64,000 nt of DNA from an uncultured Chitinophagaceae bacterium (GCA_937958995.1 CALGAP010000008.1:186001-250000), one strand, 5' to 3'; shown: positions 9,039 through 18,289, numbered from the stretch's first letter. A program made the numbers and translations. The notes: generated from the sequence alone by a model not told the origin.

Positions 9039-10049
9039 ATGAAAAAATCTCTATTGTTCGCCGCTTTATTTTCAATTGCATATACTGTTACCGCACAGGA
9101 TTCAGCCATTTTTAAAGCCCGTGAAACTGCCAGGAATTTCCAGATGCAGGGAGATTTTACCAACGCCATCCTGGTATTGAACCAGGCGCTGCAGAAAGAT
9201 GAAGACAATCTTGACCTGCAAAAAGATCTCGCTTTCAACTACTACCTGAACAGGAACTACGCAAAGGCGCTGGAAGTGGCCAAACCCTTTGCAGATCGCA
9301 AAGACGCCGATGTGCAGGCCTACCAGATTCTCGGCATGGTGTATAAAGCCCTTGAAGAAAGAAAGGAATGCGAGAAAATGTACAAAGCCGCATTGAAAAA
9401 ATATCCCAACAGCGGCGTGCTGTACAACGAGTACGGCGAAATGTTGTGGAGCAAAGAAAACTGGAGCGAGTCGCTCAAGCTTTGGGAAAAAGGCATTGAA
9501 GTAGATCCCAACTATTCAGGCAATTATTATAATGCAGCCCGCTATTATTTCTTTTCGCAGGATAAAGTGTGGGGACTTATTTACGGCGAAATATTCGTAA
9601 ACCTCGAAAGCTATTCAAAGCGCACGCCCGAGATCAAGAAAATGCTGCTGGAAGGTTATAAGAAATTATTTACAGAAGGCAATATGACGAAGAACCAGGA
9701 TACGAAGAATGAATTTGTAAAAGCCTTCCTGGACATCATGAAAACGCAGGCACCCTTTGTTGCCGAAAACGGCATCACTCCCGAAACACTGTCGGCCGTG
9801 CGCACCAAGTTTATTATCGACTGGTTTGAAAAATACGCCACTAAATTTCCTTTCCGCTTATTTGATCACCATCGCCAGTTGCTGAGAGAAGGTATGTTCG
9901 ATGCCTACAACCAATGGATCTTCGGCACCGTAGCCAACCTCACTGAATATGAAAACTGGACGAAGGCTCACCCCGACGAGTTCCAGAAATTTGATTATTT
10001 CCAGCACAACAGGGTGTTTAAAATGCCGGGTGGACAGTATTACAAATAA
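9039..10049 (+). CDS. Exported tetratricopeptide-repeat protein
   Basis: 336 residues from the ATG at 9039, chosen over an upstream in-frame ATG because it gives a clean signal peptide (MKKSLLFAALFSIAYTVTAQ). The mature part begins with TPR-like helical pairs: DFTNAILVLNQALQKDEDN, YAKALEVAKPFADRKDA, CEKMYKAALKKYPNSG and WSESLKLWEKGIEVDPN, covering about residues 30-175. The C-terminal half has no recognised domain. Probably periplasmic and scaffold-like. Stands alone between the DUF1015 and acyl-CoA synthetase genes. Confidence 0.85.
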   Translation: MKKSLLFAALFSIAYTVTAQDSAIFKARETARNFQMQGDFTNAILVLNQALQKDEDNLDLQKDLAFNYYLNRNYAKALEVAKPFADRKDADVQAYQILGMVYKALEERKECEKMYKAALKKYPNSGVLYNEYGEMLWSKENWSESLKLWEKGIEVDPNYSGNYYNAARYYFFSQDKVWGLIYGEIFVNLESYSKRTPEIKKMLLEGYKKLFTEGNMTKNQDTKNEFVKAFLDIMKTQAPFVAENGITPETLSAVRTKFIIDWFEKYATKFPFRLFDHHRQLLREGMFDAYNQWIFGTVANLTEYENWTKAHPDEFQKFDYFQHNRVFKMPGGQYYK

Positions 10050-10142
10050 TTTAAATGGCCCGTTTCACCTTGCTTTGTTTATTGCCCCGATTTTGGTAAT
10101 TTGTTGTCAATCATCTGGAATTAAACTCAAACAACGATTGTC

Positions 10143-11924
10143 ATGACCGAACCCAGACGGCTCTTCGATTGCCTGGCCTATCATTTGGAACGTACCCCCA
10201 TCGCAGATATGCTGGTGGCCAAAGAAAATGGCCAGTGGAGAGCCTATAGCACGACGGAGGTGAAAGACATCGTAGACAAACTCAGCGCCGGCCTGTTGCA
10301 ACTCGGCATCAGCTGCGGCGATATGACCGCCGAAAAGCGCGACAAGGTTTCCATACTTTGTAAGAACCGCCCTGAATGGGTAATGCTCGACCTGGCGGTG
10401 CAACAAATTGGCGCTGTTCTCACTCCCATATATCCCACCATCAGCGTAAACGACCTCGAGTTTGTGTTGAATGATGCGCAGGTGAAAGTGTGTTTTGTCA
10501 ATGATGAAGAGCTCTATCACAAAGTAATGAGCGTGAAAGACCGCGTGCCTTGCCTGAAACATATTTTCACCTTCGACAAAGTGGCCAATGCGCGTCACTG
10601 GAAAGAACTGCTGGAGACCGCCGATAAAGATACTATCGCTCAAATTCCCTCAATTGCGGAAAAAATAAAGAATGATGACCTGGTGACCATCATCTACACC
10701 TCGGGTACCACGGGCACTCCCAAAGGCGTGATGCTCTCGCACAACAATATTCTCAGCAATGTGCAGGCCGCGCAAAATTGCCTGCCGCCATTTGAGAATA
10801 TGCGCGCACTGAGCTTTCTTCCGCTCAATCATATTTTCGAGCGCATGATCACCTTCTTCTATTTGTTTCGCGGTATCGGCATTTATTATGCAGAAAGCCT
10901 CGAGACCATAGGCGATAACCTAAAAGAAGTGAAGCCGCACCTGTTCACCACCGTGCCGCGACTACTTGAAAAAGTATATGACCGCATTATGGCCAAAGGC
11001 GCCGAACTGACCGGCATCAAAAAGAAATTATTCTTCTGGGCGCACGGATTAGCCACACGATACGAGATTAATCAAAACCAGGGGTTGGGTTATAATCTTC
11101 AACTCGCCCTCGCCAATAAACTCATCTTCAGCAAATGGCGCGAAGCGCTGGGCAATAATATCAAGTGTATAGTGAGTGGTGGTGCTGCCTGCCAGGTGAG
11201 ACTGATACGAATTTTCACTGCAGCAAAAATCCCGATTCTTGAAGGATATGGATTGACAGAAACTTCGCCGGTGATCAGCGTAAATCGTTTTGAAGTAAAG
11301 GACCGCTGCTTCGGCACCGTGGGTCCGCTGCTCGATGGCGTGGAAGTGAAGATTGCCGACGACGGTGAAATACTCTGCAAAGGCCCCAACATTATGATGG
11401 GCTATTACAAACGTCCTGACCTCACAGCAGAAGTGATGAGCGGCGAATGGTTTCATACCGGCGATATCGGCATGATGGTGGAAGGCCGTTTCCTGAAGAT
11501 CACTGACCGCAAGAAAGAAATGTTTAAAACCAGCGGCGGTAAGTATGTAGCGCCGTTGCCAATTGAAAACAAGCTGAAAGAATCTCCCTTCGTAGAGCAG
11601 ATTATGGTAGTGGGCTCAGAAAGAAAATTTGTGGGCGCACTCATCGTGCCTTCCTTCCCCAACCTGCGCGACTGGGCGCGCCAGCAGGGATTAGATAATC
11701 TCAGCAACGAAGAACTGATAAGTCACCCGAAAACTATTGAGATGTACCGCGAGCTGGTTGACTCCTTCAACAAATTCTTCAACCACGTGGAGCAGATCAA
11801 GAAATTTGAACTGCTGCCCAATGAATGGAGCATTGAGACAGGTGAAATGACGCCGAAGCTGAGCCTGAAGAGAAAAGTGGTGATGGAGAAGTATAAGGAT
11901 GTGGTTGAAAAGATTTATAAGTGA
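10143..11924 (+). CDS. Long-chain acyl-CoA synthetase (AMP-forming)
   Basis: 593-residue ANL-superfamily ligase that activates long-chain fatty acids to acyl-CoA through an acyl-adenylate. The P-loop-like AMP motif IIYTSGTTGTPKGVMLSHNN lies at about 180-200, GYGLTETSPVISVN at about 367, and the hinge/A8 region FHTGDIGMM and ITDRKKEMFKTSGGKYVAP at about 440-475. Size and these motifs match the bacterial FadD15/long-chain group rather than short acetyl-CoA synthetases. No fatty-acid oxidation genes are adjacent. Confidence 0.94.
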   Translation: MTEPRRLFDCLAYHLERTPIADMLVAKENGQWRAYSTTEVKDIVDKLSAGLLQLGISCGDMTAEKRDKVSILCKNRPEWVMLDLAVQQIGAVLTPIYPTISVNDLEFVLNDAQVKVCFVNDEELYHKVMSVKDRVPCLKHIFTFDKVANARHWKELLETADKDTIAQIPSIAEKIKNDDLVTIIYTSGTTGTPKGVMLSHNNILSNVQAAQNCLPPFENMRALSFLPLNHIFERMITFFYLFRGIGIYYAESLETIGDNLKEVKPHLFTTVPRLLEKVYDRIMAKGAELTGIKKKLFFWAHGLATRYEINQNQGLGYNLQLALANKLIFSKWREALGNNIKCIVSGGAACQVRLIRIFTAAKIPILEGYGLTETSPVISVNRFEVKDRCFGTVGPLLDGVEVKIADDGEILCKGPNIMMGYYKRPDLTAEVMSGEWFHTGDIGMMVEGRFLKITDRKKEMFKTSGGKYVAPLPIENKLKESPFVEQIMVVGSERKFVGALIVPSFPNLRDWARQQGLDNLSNEELISHPKTIEMYRELVDSFNKFFNHVEQIKKFELLPNEWSIETGEMTPKLSLKRKVVMEKYKDVVEKIYK

Positions 11925-11965
11925 AGATTGAAGAAGGAACAGGCAGCACGAAAGCGAATTTCGAG

Positions 11966-13222
11966 TTAATCATATTTGCGGGCTTTGGTGAGGAAGAAGT
12001 CGCGGTATGAGAGTCCGATGGTGAACTGGAAATAATTTTCTTTGATGAGGCCGTGGCGGGTGGTGCCACGCTGGCCAATTTCGAGACCGATATTATATAA
12101 CACATTCCGATAGTTGCTGGCGAAACCGAAGGTGGCTCCGAATTCCCTGATGGGGTTGCTGCGAACGCTCAGATAAGAGTTGTTGAAAAATCCCCCGAAT
12201 TGAAAAAACTGGTAAGTGGTACGACGATCCCAGCGTTCAACCTTCCGGCCAATTTCTACTCCTCCTGACAGGCGCTGGCTGTTGACCATGCTCCAGCCGC
12301 TTCCTTTTATGTTGAGTGGTTCCCATTTTTCTTCGCTATAATCGGCAGCGATGGTAAACATATTATTTTTCCTGATTGCGATGCCGGCGCCAAAAGAGAG
12401 CGGCAGTTTGAATGGGTCGGTTTCAATGAGCGCCTCGTCAATCATTATGTTGTCATTTTCTTTAACCGTAACAGTGCGCTCGGGTGAAATATCCATTTTA
12501 GCGGCGAAACGGCCTCCCGCAGAAAGCGTCCATTGCAAATTGAGCGGAATTGTATAAAGCAAGCCGTACTCGAGACGGGCATTAGAATAAAAATCCTGCA
12601 CCCTGGTTTCAATCAAATGGTCCTCATTTCCGCCGGTCATAAATTCTGCGCGGTTAATGGAGCCGCTGATAACGTTAATCCTGAGCCCAAGCAGCAGATT
12701 CTTTTTGATGGAGATCGCATTTGTCCAGTAAAAACTATTCAGCCCGCCATCTCCTTCGTACTGCACCGGGAATTTTTCGGCAGATCCTTCTACCGATAAA
12801 TTGCCGAGATATTTGTAGTTGATCGTGCTGTATTGACTAAAGCCCGCGCTGCTGGCCCAGTTGTTGGTGATCTTTACCGCGAAGGAAGCGCGTCGCACCC
12901 CAAAATCGCGACCGGGTCGGGCACTAGCATCAATGGGATCACCAATATACTTCACAGACTTTCCTGCAAGCTGGAGATCAAAATTGTAAAAGCCCTTCTG
13001 CATTCCGGCGATGGAAGCGGGATTATGGCTGATGACCCAGGCATCGGCAGGCAGTGCAAGACCCGTGTAACCCATACCGCCCGTACGGTTGAATTCACGG
13101 TGTTCTATGTTGCCGATTCCATATACGGTGTACGGACTCGTCATATCCTGCGCGCAAACTGAAGCAGAGAAAAGTAATGCAAGGCCGCCCAGGCGGTATT
13201 TGTATTTGGTAAGATTTTTCAT
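11966..13222 (-). CDS. Outer-membrane beta-barrel protein (hypothetical, DUF4270-linked)
   Basis: 418 residues with a signal peptide (GLALLFSASVCAQ, cleaved near 25). The mature start MTSPYTVYGIGNI and ALPADAWVISHNPASIAG resemble the opening of FadL/OmpP1-like barrels in Bacteroidota; the rest alternates amphipathic strands with aromatic girdle residues, ending FTIGLSYRDFFLTKARKYD. No specific substrate can be named. It follows the DUF4270 lipoprotein gene by three bases, so the two are almost certainly one operon and may form an outer-membrane unit. Confidence 0.75.
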   Translation of the reverse strand: MKNLTKYKYRLGGLALLFSASVCAQDMTSPYTVYGIGNIEHREFNRTGGMGYTGLALPADAWVISHNPASIAGMQKGFYNFDLQLAGKSVKYIGDPIDASARPGRDFGVRRASFAVKITNNWASSAGFSQYSTINYKYLGNLSVEGSAEKFPVQYEGDGGLNSFYWTNAISIKKNLLLGLRINVISGSINRAEFMTGGNEDHLIETRVQDFYSNARLEYGLLYTIPLNLQWTLSAGGRFAAKMDISPERTVTVKENDNIMIDEALIETDPFKLPLSFGAGIAIRKNNMFTIAADYSEEKWEPLNIKGSGWSMVNSQRLSGGVEIGRKVERWDRRTTYQFFQFGGFFNNSYLSVRSNPIREFGATFGFASNYRNVLYNIGLEIGQRGTTRHGLIKENYFQFTIGLSYRDFFLTKARKYD

Positions 13223-13225
13223 GGC

Positions 13226-14536
13226 TTACTCGAGATTTACAGTTACAATAGAAATACTTAATTGCGATGCATTCTTCCCAATAGCGGCATCTCCAAATAC
13301 GGCGCGATTAAGTTGAGTGGATTGCTCCGGAGTCGATTGCGTCACAAAAAATCCAACGCCCGCGCTGGCCGGCGTTTGCAAAAGATGTCTGATAAAATTG
13401 GTAATGTTGAAGCGGTAATAATTATTCGTTCCATAAATATGATCGAGCACGGGCGTGGCAGTCAATATAGAAAAACCGGTAGAATCTGCCAGCGGCGAGC
13501 CAACAATATTGGATTCGTCAGTTTGCATCAGCATTAACGAGGGCGGCAATGAATAAATATCAAAAGACTGCGACAGCGGCCTCAATAATATTTCAGCGCG
13601 CAGCAGGTTTACCGGCTTATCAGTATTGAGAATATTCTGCAGTCCCGGAAAAATAATTTTCATGAGCACGCCGGTGGTGGGTTGTGTGTAACCAATATGA
13701 TTTGTCTCGGCAGAAGACAGCTCATGTTTTCCAGCCATTGCCGGATCGGGCAGACTGCCATTACGGTTTACCAGCGTTTGCCTGAAAGCCCGGTCATTTG
13801 CCAGTGAAGTAAAATCCACATACTCTTCTTTCGGAAAAGGAGCGGTGAGATGATAATGCAAGCGCATCACCATACTGCCGCCTTCGCCTTTCAACCCATA
13901 CACCACGCCTTCCGAATCGTGGGTGGTGGAAACCCGAATGCCCTTGAAGTAAAGCAGGAAATTATCTTGTGAATTCAGCTCGTCCGCTTTCGATCTTATC
14001 TTGGAAAATATTTCCTGCCCTTTTGCCTGATCCAAACGAATAATCACCGAATCAGTGAGGTGGGGATAAATGCGTACCTGCTTGCTGCCCAGTGGCGAAG
14101 GTTTTATGGAAAAATTGCTTGTATTGTACAACTGGTCATTATAACCCAGCTCAATGCTTTCATCCAGTTCATGCACTTCAAGCGTTATCGCTTTTGTAGT
14201 ATCGCCATAGTAGTATTTATCAAGCCGAATGATGAGCACCAGTGAGTCAAACACTGCATTATCCGCAATATCCTCTGTGGTACCGGGCATACCGATTTGC
14301 AGAAATGCCCGCGAAGTGATTTCCCCGAAATGCGGATCATTATACCTGCCAACAAGAAAAGAATTCGTGTTGCCCGTTGCAAAAGAATCAACTATAACCG
14401 TTGAAATAAAAGGAGTGATAGTATCAATTTTAACGACGCGGGTATAACTGTCCGGGGGATCGCCTTCAAACTGAATCGGATCCCTGTAGCAGGAGGAGAT
14501 CATGAAAACTACGCACACAAGAAACAGTTGTCGCAT
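13226..14536 (-). CDS. DUF4270 family lipoprotein
   Basis: 436 residues beginning with a lipoprotein signal (LFLVCVVFMISSCYRD, lipid-modified Cys16). The sequence has the DUF4270 pattern: DTITPFISTVIVDSFATGNTNSFLVGRYNDPHFGEITSRAFLQI, seen here in parts at about 36-80, followed by beta-rich domains and RFNITNFIRHLLQ near the C-terminus. DUF4270 is confined to Bacteroidota and has no proven activity; likely surface or periplasm-facing. First gene of a two-gene operon with the barrel protein downstream. Confidence 0.88.
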   Translation of the reverse strand: MRQLFLVCVVFMISSCYRDPIQFEGDPPDSYTRVVKIDTITPFISTVIVDSFATGNTNSFLVGRYNDPHFGEITSRAFLQIGMPGTTEDIADNAVFDSLVLIIRLDKYYYGDTTKAITLEVHELDESIELGYNDQLYNTSNFSIKPSPLGSKQVRIYPHLTDSVIIRLDQAKGQEIFSKIRSKADELNSQDNFLLYFKGIRVSTTHDSEGVVYGLKGEGGSMVMRLHYHLTAPFPKEEYVDFTSLANDRAFRQTLVNRNGSLPDPAMAGKHELSSAETNHIGYTQPTTGVLMKIIFPGLQNILNTDKPVNLLRAEILLRPLSQSFDIYSLPPSLMLMQTDESNIVGSPLADSTGFSILTATPVLDHIYGTNNYYRFNITNFIRHLLQTPASAGVGFFVTQSTPEQSTQLNRAVFGDAAIGKNASQLSISIVTVNLE

Positions 14537-14765
14537 GAAGCCATTGTTTCGCGCAATTTATTTCTGCTCGCGGTAGAGAAGTTGTTATAGTATATCAATG
14601 CCGCAGAATAATCGGCGAATCTGCGTTGCAGGTATATGATTGCTTACGTCGGATGCGGATCCTCGCAATGCAGTACCAAACTGCACTGATAGATTTAAAC
14701 TCCCCAACCGTCGTTGCCAACCACTGCTCCATCTATTTTAAGATACCCTTCTCAGCCTTTAAAAA

Positions 14766-14773
14766 TATTTTTA
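14766..14773 (+). promoter_or_regulatory. Possible -7 box of the Kelch operon
   Basis: TATTTTTA differs from TAnnTTTG at one position and ends 16 bases before the ATG at 14790. Weak evidence. Confidence 0.3.
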
Positions 14774-14789
14774 GCGAAAAATAACCTCT

Positions 14790-15809
14790 ATGAGAAATGG
14801 GATTGCATATTGCATAGGCCTCTCTATTGTAGCGACTTCTTTTGTTCTTTCGCAAGCCTGTACCAAGACTACCGATACCAGCAGTGAACTGATCGGCAAC
14901 TGGACGCGCAGCTCCGATTTTGATGGTAATGCCCGCAGCGAAGCCGTCACTTTCGTTATAGGCGATTATATCTATCTCACCACCGGCACCACCGACCGCG
15001 AACGCTTTCGCGATCTGTGGGAGTATAATCTAGATCGTCGTTACTGGACACAAAAAGCTGATCTTCCTGCAGCAGCGCGCAGCTCAGCCGTAGCATTTGT
15101 GATTGGCGACAAAGGATATGTAGGCACAGGCTACGATGGCGCCAACCGGCTGAAAGATTTCTGGTGTTATGATCCCGCCAAAAACGAATGGAACCAGATA
15201 GCCGATTTCGGCGGCACCGCCCGCTACGATGCCGTTGCATTTGCCGTAAATGGAAGAGCATTTGTCGGCTCGGGTTTCGATGGCAATTATCTGAAAGATC
15301 TCTGGGAGTATATTCCCGCCGAGGATGCCTGGCAGCAACGCGCCAGCATAGGTGATTTTAAACGCTCGGCCGCAGTAGCTTTTGTGGTGAACAATAAGGC
15401 GTATGTATGTTCGGGCAACAACAATGGCTCGGCCCTCAACGACCTGTGGATGTATGACGATGCCAATGATACATGGATAGAAAAACGAAAACTCACCAAC
15501 GTAAGCGCAGAAACTTACGACGATGAATACACCAGCATTGCGCGATACAATACCGTGGCAATGGTGATCGGTGATAAAGTTTACATCAGCACCGGCGAAA
15601 GCGGCTCTCTCAACAGCGATACCTGGGAGTATGATCCCGGGAATGATCTATGGACAAAGAAAACAGCCTTTGAAGGAACGGCACGTACGGGCTGTGTCGC
15701 GTTCAGCCTATCAGGACGCGCTTTTGTTCTTACCGGTCGCAGTGGTGCACAATCCTTTGACAACGCTTATGAATGGCATCCTAACGATGAGCAGGTTGAC
15801 AACGATTAA
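14790..15809 (+). CDS. Kelch-repeat lipoprotein
   Basis: 339 residues. The signal ends in LSQACTK, a lipobox with Cys24. The mature protein consists of about six Kelch motifs, each with the pattern GD.IY..TG......DLWEY (for example VIGDKGYVGTG, AVNGRAFVGSG, VVNNKAYVCSG, VIGDKVYISTG), forming a predicted beta propeller in the periplasm or on the outer membrane. First gene of an overlapping operon with a DUF4907 protein, a LytS-like kinase and a LytTR regulator. A sensory or ligand-binding role for the propeller is an inference from this linkage. Confidence 0.92.
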   Translation: MRNGIAYCIGLSIVATSFVLSQACTKTTDTSSELIGNWTRSSDFDGNARSEAVTFVIGDYIYLTTGTTDRERFRDLWEYNLDRRYWTQKADLPAAARSSAVAFVIGDKGYVGTGYDGANRLKDFWCYDPAKNEWNQIADFGGTARYDAVAFAVNGRAFVGSGFDGNYLKDLWEYIPAEDAWQQRASIGDFKRSAAVAFVVNNKAYVCSGNNNGSALNDLWMYDDANDTWIEKRKLTNVSAETYDDEYTSIARYNTVAMVIGDKVYISTGESGSLNSDTWEYDPGNDLWTKKTAFEGTARTGCVAFSLSGRAFVLTGRSGAQSFDNAYEWHPNDEQVDND

Positions 15810-16128
15810 ACTCCACAACATTTTCATAGTCGGAGTGTCGCTGCTGATCGCGGCCAGCTTCTGGGTTTTTCCTGTTGGAAAAAATCGCGAAACTGTTTTT
15901 AACTATCAGTTATTTCAAACGAACGATGGCTGGGGCTATGACATATTGGTGAACGACAGTATATGTATTCACCAGGATTGTATGCCGGGAAATTTTAACA
16001 AGAAAGCTTTTCCTGAAAAGCAGCAGGCAGCCAAGGCGGCGGGTCTGGTAGTAAGAAAACTGCGCGAAGGGAAAAGTCCGGCCATCAGCAGGGAAGAACT
16101 GCAAACGATTATTGCCGCAAATGAATGA
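15787..16128 (+). CDS. DUF4907 family protein
   Basis: 113 residues from the ATG at 15787, which overlaps the end of the Kelch gene by 23 bases. One N-terminal membrane helix or uncleaved signal (about 10-28, NIFIVGVSLLIAASFWVF), then a small exported domain with GWGYDILVNDSICIHQDCMPG and FPEKQQAAKAAGLVVRKL, matching DUF4907. Two cysteines (ICIHQDC) could form a disulphide. No activity is known. Its stop overlaps the kinase start, so translation is probably coupled. Confidence 0.85.
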   Translation: MSRLTTIKLHNIFIVGVSLLIAASFWVFPVGKNRETVFNYQLFQTNDGWGYDILVNDSICIHQDCMPGNFNKKAFPEKQQAAKAAGLVVRKLREGKSPAISREELQTIIAANE

Positions 16129-17381
16129 ACATGGCAGCGAAAGACAGCATCAATAGTTTTTTGTTTACGTTGTTTGGGTTTCGCAAGGCCAAAAGCCGCG
16201 CGCATATAGTGCTGGTAGTATTGATTCATATTGCGGGCTGGTGCTTATTGTTTCTGTTGCCGCTTTTCTTTTATCCCGTCCGGATCGGAAGTAATCGCTT
16301 TATTGTTCGCGAGCTGATAGATAAAGCTTTCCTGGTGGGATTTTTCTACCTGAACTATTATTTCCTGATACCAAGGTTCTTTGAAAAAAAGAAAAGCCTT
16401 ATATATTTTGCTTTGGTGATTGCCTGCTTCCTGGTGTATTTCGGACAAAGTGTGTTGGTAAGACAGCAGTACGGCGTTTTAACCAGGGGAGCACCGATTG
16501 CGATTAGTTTTCGCAGCCCGCCCCCGCCGCATCCCGCGCCGGAAGAGGGTGTGCCCTTGCACAGGCGTGTATTTCAACCGCCCAACAGCCAGGCCATCAT
16601 CAGCATTGATTCCGGCAATGTAATGTTACCGGCCATGGGCATACGTGAGAACATAGTGTTCGGTATTCCGCGCGCTGTGTGGTTATTATCGCTAAACAAT
16701 ACCCTTTCATCGTTTTCATTGCTGTTGCTGATGGGTGGTTTTATTCGCCTGTCATTTTCGTTCATCAGGAACCAGGATGAAAAGAAAGCGTTGGAAAATG
16801 CCAACCTGAATGCAGAAGTCAGTTTTCTGAAGTCGCAAATTAACCCGCATTTCCTGTTCAATACATTAAATGGCATTTATTCACTGGCAAATGCGCGGTC
16901 GCCGCATACCGAAGAAGCAATACTCAAATTATCACAAATGCTTCGTTATGTGCTGTACGATAGCAGCACCGAACGCATCGAGTTGGGAAGAGACATAGCA
17001 TATATCACCAATTTCATTCACCTGCAAAGACTTCGGCTGGCGCAGAAAGTGAAGATCAATTATGAAGTGCAGGGCAGGACGGAAGGACTTTTCATCGCGC
17101 CGCTGCTATTGATAAGTTTTATAGAAAATGCGTTTAAGCATGGCGTTAGTTATATACATCCATCCACCATTTCTGTGGAGATATTGGTTTTTGATGAAAC
17201 ATTAACACTGGTGGTCTCCAACACGGTGTTCGAAAACAATAAATTTGATACCGGCGGTATAGGAATGAAAAATGCAAGGAGAAGACTGGACTTATTGTAC
17301 CCGGGAAAATATCTCCTGGATATTGTGAAGAATGATCGTCTGTACGTTGTGAACCTCAAAATTAACCTGCAAAGTGATTAA
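16125..17381 (+). CDS. LytS/YehU-type sensor histidine kinase
   Basis: 418 residues of the 'histidine kinase' (PF06580) class. Four likely membrane helices lie in the first 215 residues, with a proline-rich extracytoplasmic segment (about 127-140, SPPPPHPAPEEG) between helices 3 and 4. The catalytic part has KSQINPHFLFNTLNGIY with the phosphorylated His242 and the ATPase N-box ISFIENAFKHG. Start overlaps the DUF4907 stop by four bases (ATGA) and the regulator gene by eight bases at the 3' end. The membrane part has no named sensor domain. Confidence 0.93.
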   Translation: MNMAAKDSINSFLFTLFGFRKAKSRAHIVLVVLIHIAGWCLLFLLPLFFYPVRIGSNRFIVRELIDKAFLVGFFYLNYYFLIPRFFEKKKSLIYFALVIACFLVYFGQSVLVRQQYGVLTRGAPIAISFRSPPPPHPAPEEGVPLHRRVFQPPNSQAIISIDSGNVMLPAMGIRENIVFGIPRAVWLLSLNNTLSSFSLLLLMGGFIRLSFSFIRNQDEKKALENANLNAEVSFLKSQINPHFLFNTLNGIYSLANARSPHTEEAILKLSQMLRYVLYDSSTERIELGRDIAYITNFIHLQRLRLAQKVKINYEVQGRTEGLFIAPLLLISFIENAFKHGVSYIHPSTISVEILVFDETLTLVVSNTVFENNKFDTGGIGMKNARRRLDLLYPGKYLLDIVKNDRLYVVNLKINLQSD

Positions 17382-18066
17382 CTGCTTAATAATTGACGAC
17401 GAGCCATTGGCGCTCGATCTTCTTGAAAACTTTATCAGTAAGGTGCCATACCTGAAATTAGCGGGCCGTTTTGAAGAACCCCTGATGGCACTTCCGCATA
17501 TTGAGAATGGCAGTGTGGATCTGCTTTTTCTGGACATTAAAATGCCTGATATTACGGGCATCGATTTCTTCAAATCACTGCATCATAAACCCGAAGTAAT
17601 TTTCACCAGCGCCTATACTGAATTTGCAATAAATGGTTTTGATCTGAAGGCGGTGGACTATCTCGTTAAACCTATTTCGTTTGAATTGTTCGTTCGCGCA
17701 ATAAACCGCGTGAAAGATTATCTTGAGTACAAAGCTAACCGCAACGGCAAGAACAGGGATTATTTTTTCATCAATGCATCGCACAAGGTGCACAAGATTT
17801 TTTACAACGATATCCAGTACCTGGAAGGATTTAAAGACTACACGAAAATTTTCCTGGCGGGTAGCTCGTCGCCACTGGTGGTGTTGCACAACCTGAAATA
17901 CTTTGAAGATTTGCTGCAGGAAAATGATTTCGTGCGTATTCACCGTTCGTATATCGTTCCCATCCGTATGATCACGACAATTTCACGCAAGGCGGTGACG
18001 ATTGGCAACCTGACTCTGCCGGTGAGTGATAACTACAGGGAGAAGTTGTTTGCTATAATTGGGTAG
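17374..18066 (+). CDS. LytTR family response regulator
   Basis: 230 residues: receiver domain with phospho-acceptor Asp54 in LLFLDIKMPDITG, conserved Lys in YLVKPISFE, then a LytTR DNA-binding domain at about 130-228 (FFINASHKVHKIFYNDIQYLE, FVRIHRSYIVP). The start is GTG at 17374, overlapping the kinase stop by eight bases; it gives the normal receiver N-terminus (INCLIIDDEPLAL). Cognate partner of the upstream kinase; target promoters unknown. Confidence 0.94.
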   Translation: MINCLIIDDEPLALDLLENFISKVPYLKLAGRFEEPLMALPHIENGSVDLLFLDIKMPDITGIDFFKSLHHKPEVIFTSAYTEFAINGFDLKAVDYLVKPISFELFVRAINRVKDYLEYKANRNGKNRDYFFINASHKVHKIFYNDIQYLEGFKDYTKIFLAGSSSPLVVLHNLKYFEDLLQENDFVRIHRSYIVPIRMITTISRKAVTIGNLTLPVSDNYREKLFAIIG

Positions 18067-18072
18067 AAGCCT

Positions 18073-18126
18073 CACGCAAAGGCGCCAGGCCTGGTTCAAA
18101 CTTTGCGCCCTGGCGCGCTTTGCGCG
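18073..18126. repeat. Inverted intergenic repeat of the TTTGCGC family
   Basis: Left arm CACGCAAAGGCGCCAGG (18073-18089), right arm CCTGGCGCGCTTTGCGCG (18109-18126), nearly perfect inverted copies starting seven bases after the LytTR stop. It could form a stem but lacks a T-tract, so it is not a standard terminator. Related words occur at 8891-8955 and 22482-22498. Confidence 0.55.
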
Positions 18127-18226
18127 CACCATTTCTCTTTCATTTCGGCCTTTGCGGGCGCCATACTCTGCGGCTGCTAAAACTTACACTTCATTCCCAC
18201 CTTTTGACAATTCAAACAACCTCGCC

Positions 18227-18257
18227 TTGATCGGGGACTAAGGTCGGCTCAAATTTG
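18227..18257 (+). promoter_or_regulatory. Possible promoter of the small secreted peptide gene
   Basis: TTG (18227-18229), 20 bases, then CAAATTTG (18250-18257), one position off TAnnTTTG. Confidence 0.3.
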
Positions 18258-18289
18258 TAGCCGCAAAACACCTTAAAATACAGATCACA

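Noticed and set aside
8780..9238. Minus-strand frame opposite the TPR gene
   Set aside because: Overlaps an exported TPR gene with clear signal peptide; no domain on the minus strand.
18073..18126. tRNA-like fold at the LytTR 3' end
   Set aside because: The TTCAAACT segment recalls a T-loop, but no anticodon stem or CCA-type acceptor is found; it is an inverted repeat.
18059..18241. Open frame of 60 codons after the LytTR gene
   Set aside because: It runs through the TTTGCGC inverted repeat and begins at the end of the LytTR gene; composition is repeat-like and no start signal or domain is seen.
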